A stretch of 8,800 nt of DNA from Proteobacteria bacterium SPGG2 (GTDB lineage: Bacteria > Pseudomonadota > Gammaproteobacteria > Acidiferrobacterales > SPGG2), in contig LXTK01000101.1 in NCBI GenBank assembly GCA_001643475.1, positions 12,758 to 21,557 on the forward strand, read 5' to 3'. Positions 5,808 through 8,800 of this stretch are shown here, one piece after another; positions within the stretch are counted from its first letter, which is position 1; the number at the start of each line of letters is the position of its first letter. The position numbers and the translations under genes are program-made. The notes beneath the pieces were generated by a model. That model was not told where the DNA came from. It saw only the letters and a program-made list of their open reading frames with translations, and did not search any database.

Positions 5808-7070
5808 GTGAATAATAAGCCGAGCAGGTACTCGATTGTGAGCCTGGTTAGAAATGCGTTTAACTATCACCAGAACTGGCAACAGGCGTGGCGTAGCCCA
5901 GAACCAAAAAGGGAATATGACGTCATCATCGTTGGTGCCGGTGGTCATGGATTGGCCACTGCCTACTACTTGGCCAAAGAGCATGGTGTTACCAACGTTG
6001 CCGTGCTGGAGAAGGGATGGCTCGGCGGCGGCAATACCGGGCGTAATACCACAATCATTCGTTCCAACTATCTACGGGACGAGAGTGCGGCGATCTACGA
6101 CCACGCGCTAAAGCTCTACGAAGGTCTAAGCCAGGAGTTGAACTACAACATCATGTTTAGTCAGCGCGGTGTGCTCAACCTCGCGCATAATTTGCATGAC
6201 TTGCGAGAGCTTTCTCGACGTGTCAACGCCATCCGTCTGAATGGCATCGATTCGGAAATCCTGACTACTGAGCAAGTCAAGGCAATGGTGCCGATAATGA
6301 ACACGTCGCCACATTCACGCTACCCGGTGTTGGGGGCGTCGCTACAAAGGCGTGGCGGTACCGCACGTCATGACGCGGTGGCCTGGGGATTCGCCCGTGG
6401 GGCAGATGCGCGCGGTGTGGATATTATTCAGAACTGTGAAGTTACGGGCATAAAGCGTAACGGAGCCGGGGTCGAAGGTGTGCAAACGTCTAGGGGTTTT
6501 ATCGAGGCGAAGAAAATAGGCGTCGTTGCCGCCGGCCACTCCAGCGTGCTTGCAGATATGGTGGGACTGCGACTACCAATAGAGAGCCATCCATTGCAAG
6601 CGCTGGTCTCTGAGCCCATTAAGCCGGTGTTAGATGTAGTGGTTATGTCCACTGCTGTCCATGTCTATGTAAGCCAGTCGGACAAGGGTGAGTTGGTAAT
6701 CGGAGCTGGTATTGATAGTTACAATTCATACGCACAGCGTGGCAGTTTTCAGGTAGTGCAGCACCAGATTAGCGCGCTGTTGGAACTATTCCCAATTTTC
6801 TCGCGCCTACGAATGCTCCGCCAGTGGGGTGGTATTGTCGACGTATGTCCCGATGCCAGTCCCATTATTTCGAAAGCACCAATAAAGGGTCTTTATTTCA
6901 ATTGCGGCTGGGGAACCGGCGGCTTTAAAGCAACGCCGGGGTCTGGCTGGGTGTTCGCCTACACAATCGCTCAGGACCGGCCACATAGGCTTAACGAACC
7001 TTATAACTTGGAACGTTTTTCAACTGCTTATCTCATTGACGAACATGGTGCGGCTGCGGTTGCCCACTAG
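5808..7070 (+). CDS. soxB: Sarcosine oxidase beta subunit
   Basis: Beta subunit of heterotetrameric sarcosine oxidase. It holds the site where sarcosine is oxidised and binds both FAD and covalent FMN; the product is glycine, with the methyl group handed to tetrahydrofolate in the alpha subunit. From GTG 5808 it has 420 residues, close to the usual 405-417. The family N-terminus (RYSIVSLVRNAF...WRSPEPK) is followed by the dinucleotide-binding fold YDVIIVGAGGHGLATAYY, with the GxGxxG at about 43-48. The covalent-FMN histidine is in QRRGGTARHDAVAWG (His188 from this start). The C-terminal segments GGIVDVCPDASPII and FNCGWGTGGFKATPGSGW are complete, and it ends in the conserved DEHGAAAVAH. An in-frame TTG at 5790 would add six residues. 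Next is soxD, 15 bases on. No defect is visible although the gene just upstream is broken. Confidence 0.97.
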   Translation: MNNKPSRYSIVSLVRNAFNYHQNWQQAWRSPEPKREYDVIIVGAGGHGLATAYYLAKEHGVTNVAVLEKGWLGGGNTGRNTTIIRSNYLRDESAAIYDHALKLYEGLSQELNYNIMFSQRGVLNLAHNLHDLRELSRRVNAIRLNGIDSEILTTEQVKAMVPIMNTSPHSRYPVLGASLQRRGGTARHDAVAWGFARGADARGVDIIQNCEVTGIKRNGAGVEGVQTSRGFIEAKKIGVVAAGHSSVLADMVGLRLPIESHPLQALVSEPIKPVLDVVVMSTAVHVYVSQSDKGELVIGAGIDSYNSYAQRGSFQVVQHQISALLELFPIFSRLRMLRQWGGIVDVCPDASPIISKAPIKGLYFNCGWGTGGFKATPGSGWVFAYTIAQDRPHRLNEPYNLERFSTAYLIDEHGAAAVAH

Positions 7071-7085
7071 TGAAGGTTGAGCGCA

Positions 7086-7370
7086 ATGTTGCTAATAAAA
7101 TGTCCTTGGTGCGGTGATCGTGATGAACATGAGTTCAGTCATGGGGGTGAGGCACATATCGTTCGTCCGAAGGATCCCGAGAAGCTCACCGATGATCAAT
7201 GGGCCGACTATTTGTTTATGCGAAAAAACCCAAAGGGCGCTCACTTGGAACGGTGGGTTCATGCTCATGGGTGTCGGCGTTGGTTTAATGTTGAGCGCGA
7301 TACCGTGACGCATGCCATCACCGCTGTCTATAAGATGAACGAAACACCGCCGAGGAGAAGTAGGACGTGA
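7086..7370 (+). CDS. soxD: Sarcosine oxidase delta subunit
   Basis: A 94-residue zinc-binding subunit of heterotetrameric sarcosine oxidase, a structural part of the complex with no catalytic role of its own. The zinc ligands of the family are all present: Cys6 and Cys9 in IKCPWCGDRDEHEF, and His59 and Cys63 in WVHAHGCRRWFNVERDT. Other marks are the SHGGEAHIVRP segment and the DDQWADYLFMRKNPKG segment. ATG at 7086 was chosen because it puts the zinc cysteines at their usual positions and has GAAGG about 9 bases upstream; an in-frame TTG at 7077 lies too close to that site. It ends in a basic PPRRSRT tail. The stop codon overlaps the GTG start of soxA by four bases (GTGA), so translation is coupled. 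Confidence 0.96.
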   Translation: MLLIKCPWCGDRDEHEFSHGGEAHIVRPKDPEKLTDDQWADYLFMRKNPKGAHLERWVHAHGCRRWFNVERDTVTHAITAVYKMNETPPRRSRT

Positions 7371-8800
7371 GTAAGCAGGCGTATCGTCTGGCGGTTGGCG
7401 GGCGTATTGACCGCACGCGACCCATTTCATTCAGGTTTGACGATAAACTCTACAGTGGTTACGTCGGCGATACGCTTGCGTCGGCCCTGCTCGCAAATGG
7501 CGTACACTTAGTTGGCCGTGGCTTCAAGTATCATCGCCCGCGCGGAATCCTAAGTGCGGGTAGCGAAGAACCCAACGCCCTGGTGCAACTCGGTACTGGG
7601 GGTGCCACTGATCCCAATCTCCGTGCGACGCAGGTTGAGCTCTATGACGAACTAGTAGCGGCGAGCCAAAACTGCTGGCCCAGCCTGTCGTTCGATCTAG
7701 GCGCCGTCAACAGTTTATTCTCTCGCGTACTGCCGGCTGGTTTCTATTATAAGACCTTCATGTGGCCAAAGGGCTTTTGGAAGTACTATGAGTACTTTAT
7801 TCGTCGGGCCGCCGGCCTAGGTAGGGCACCGGATGCGCCCGACCCGGCGCGATACGACAACATGCACGCACATTGTGATGTGTTGGTGGTAGGTGGTGGC
7901 GTGACTGGATTGGCGGCGGCGCTGTCAGCCGCACGGACGGATGCACGCGTCATTCTGGCCGACGAGCAATGCGAGTTTGGCGGTGGATTGCTGGGCGCGC
8001 ACGAACAAATTGACGGGATGAGTGCCGACGAATGGGTGGCACAGGCGGTAGCTGAACTCGCAAGCATGAAGGAAGTGACGTTATTGCCGCGCAGTACGGT
8101 AACCGGCTATTTCGACCACAATTTTCTTACCGTGGCAGAGCGGATTCAGGATCATCTAGGTCCCATGGCTGCAGCAGACAAAGCGCGTCAGCGACTATGG
8201 AAGGTACGAGCGAAACAAGTCGTGCTTGCGACCGGTGCTCACGAGAGGCCGATGGTCTTTAGGAACAACGATCGACCGGGCATCATGCTTGCCTCCGCTG
8301 CGGGTACTTACGTAAACCGGTTTGCGGTAAAGCCCGGTAACAGTGCGGTGTTCTTCACCAACAGCGACAGTGCCTATGGAGCGGCCCTTACACTGGCCGA
8401 AGCGGGTATTAAGGTTGCGGCTGTGATCGATGTTCGCGCGCAACCTACGGGTATGCTTCCCACCAAGGTGCGAGATCGTGGCATTGAGATTCTCGGCCGG
8501 CACGCGATCGCTGCCGCTGTGGGCAAGAAGCGTGTCAGCGCGGTCGAGGTAATGGCGCTCAATGAATCGGCAGACTGTCTGATAGGCACGGCACGCAAGA
8601 TCCCCTGTGATTTGGTGTGCATGTCGGCCGGTTGGAGTCCTGCCGTTCACCTGTTCTCTCAATCACGTAGCAAACTCAAGTACGATGCCAATAGAAGCTG
8701 TTTTGTACCCGGCGACTCTTTCCAGGCAGAACGTTCAGCCGGTGCTGCTAATGGCACGTTTAGCTTTGCTGCCTGTCTTACCGAGGGCCATGAGGCAGGC
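7367..8800 (+). CDS. soxA: Sarcosine oxidase alpha subunit (partial, C-terminus outside window)
   Basis: Alpha subunit of heterotetrameric sarcosine oxidase; it binds NAD and, in its distal part, tetrahydrofolate, turning the imine from sarcosine into glycine and 5,10-methylene-THF. The window holds 478 codons of about 1000. The N-terminal ferredoxin-like domain (SFRFDDKLYSGYVGDTLASA..., residues about 21-75, with GRGFKYHRPRG) lacks Fe-S cysteines, as usual for SoxA. A tyrosine- and tryptophan-rich linker (FYYKTFMWPKGFWKYYEYF) follows. The dinucleotide-binding fold has VVGGGVTGLAAA with GGG at 176-178, then EFGGGLLG, then the second nucleotide-binding part with LATGAHERP near residue 288. The aminomethyltransferase (GCV_T-like) domain is beyond the edge. 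GTG at 7367 overlaps the soxD stop and has GAGGAG and TAGGA upstream. The frame is intact to the edge; soxG is expected next. Confidence 0.96.
   Translation, partial: MSKQAYRLAVGGRIDRTRPISFRFDDKLYSGYVGDTLASALLANGVHLVGRGFKYHRPRGILSAGSEEPNALVQLGTGGATDPNLRATQVELYDELVAASQNCWPSLSFDLGAVNSLFSRVLPAGFYYKTFMWPKGFWKYYEYFIRRAAGLGRAPDAPDPARYDNMHAHCDVLVVGGGVTGLAAALSAARTDARVILADEQCEFGGGLLGAHEQIDGMSADEWVAQAVAELASMKEVTLLPRSTVTGYFDHNFLTVAERIQDHLGPMAAADKARQRLWKVRAKQVVLATGAHERPMVFRNNDRPGIMLASAAGTYVNRFAVKPGNSAVFFTNSDSAYGAALTLAEAGIKVAAVIDVRAQPTGMLPTKVRDRGIEILGRHAIAAAVGKKRVSAVEVMALNESADCLIGTARKIPCDLVCMSAGWSPAVHLFSQSRSKLKYDANRSCFVPGDSFQAERSAGAANGTFSFAACLTEGHEAG

Noticed and set aside
8195..8662. Minus-strand open frame of 155 codons within soxA
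   Set aside because: soxA is continuous and well conserved here; the antisense frame has no family resemblance.
1..8800. Insertion sequences, CRISPR arrays, tRNA or rRNA genes
   Set aside because: No transposase, regularly spaced repeats, cloverleaf-like or rRNA-like sequence was seen on either strand; the sdaA damage is small deletions, not insertion.

Overview
The window looks like a chromosomal segment of a heterotrophic proteobacterium. An alphaproteobacterium is my best guess, from the style of the sarcosine oxidase and Cox-like proteins, but no rRNA, tRNA or other phylogenetic marker is present to confirm it. Two gene blocks diverge from an intergenic region at about 4175-4409. No mobile element, CRISPR array or RNA gene was recognised.

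Left block (minus strand, read from 4174 down to 1): a class IV aminotransferase-fold protein, a short sulfotransferase-like P-loop protein starting 7 bases after it, a possible 18-codon MoaD/ThiS remnant, a CoxG-like SRPBCC protein with a C-terminal membrane anchor, the [2Fe-2S] small subunit of a molybdenum hydroxylase (CoxS family), and the first 368 codons of its molybdopterin large subunit (CoxL/xanthine dehydrogenase family), cut by the window edge. The FAD subunit (CoxM) is not in view. The last bases force a glycine after the arginine of the active-site loop. That excludes the Cys-containing loop of true form I CO dehydrogenase, so the substrate is unknown.

Right block (plus strand, 4410 to the end): an L-serine dehydratase (sdaA) pseudogene, then soxB, soxD and soxA of heterotetrameric sarcosine oxidase. 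soxA runs off the edge, and soxG is presumably beyond it. The operon oxidises sarcosine, the last demethylation step of glycine betaine catabolism, to glycine, with the methyl group passed to tetrahydrofolate. Serine dehydratase would normally take glycine-derived serine on to pyruvate. Here it carries two frameshifting deletions and an in-frame TAG, so that exit is probably lost at this locus.

The main points for a second look are: (1) the aminotransferase-fold protein has Asn where the PLP-binding Lys should be and Thr where the PLP-nitrogen Glu should be, in an otherwise well-kept fold; (2) its tight pairing with a sulfotransferase-like protein, a combination I recall as a single fused protein in plants; (3) the multiply broken sdaA inside an otherwise intact sarcosine operon; (4) the apparent MoaD stub in front of coxG. 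Points 3 and 4 suggest ongoing gene decay in this genome.
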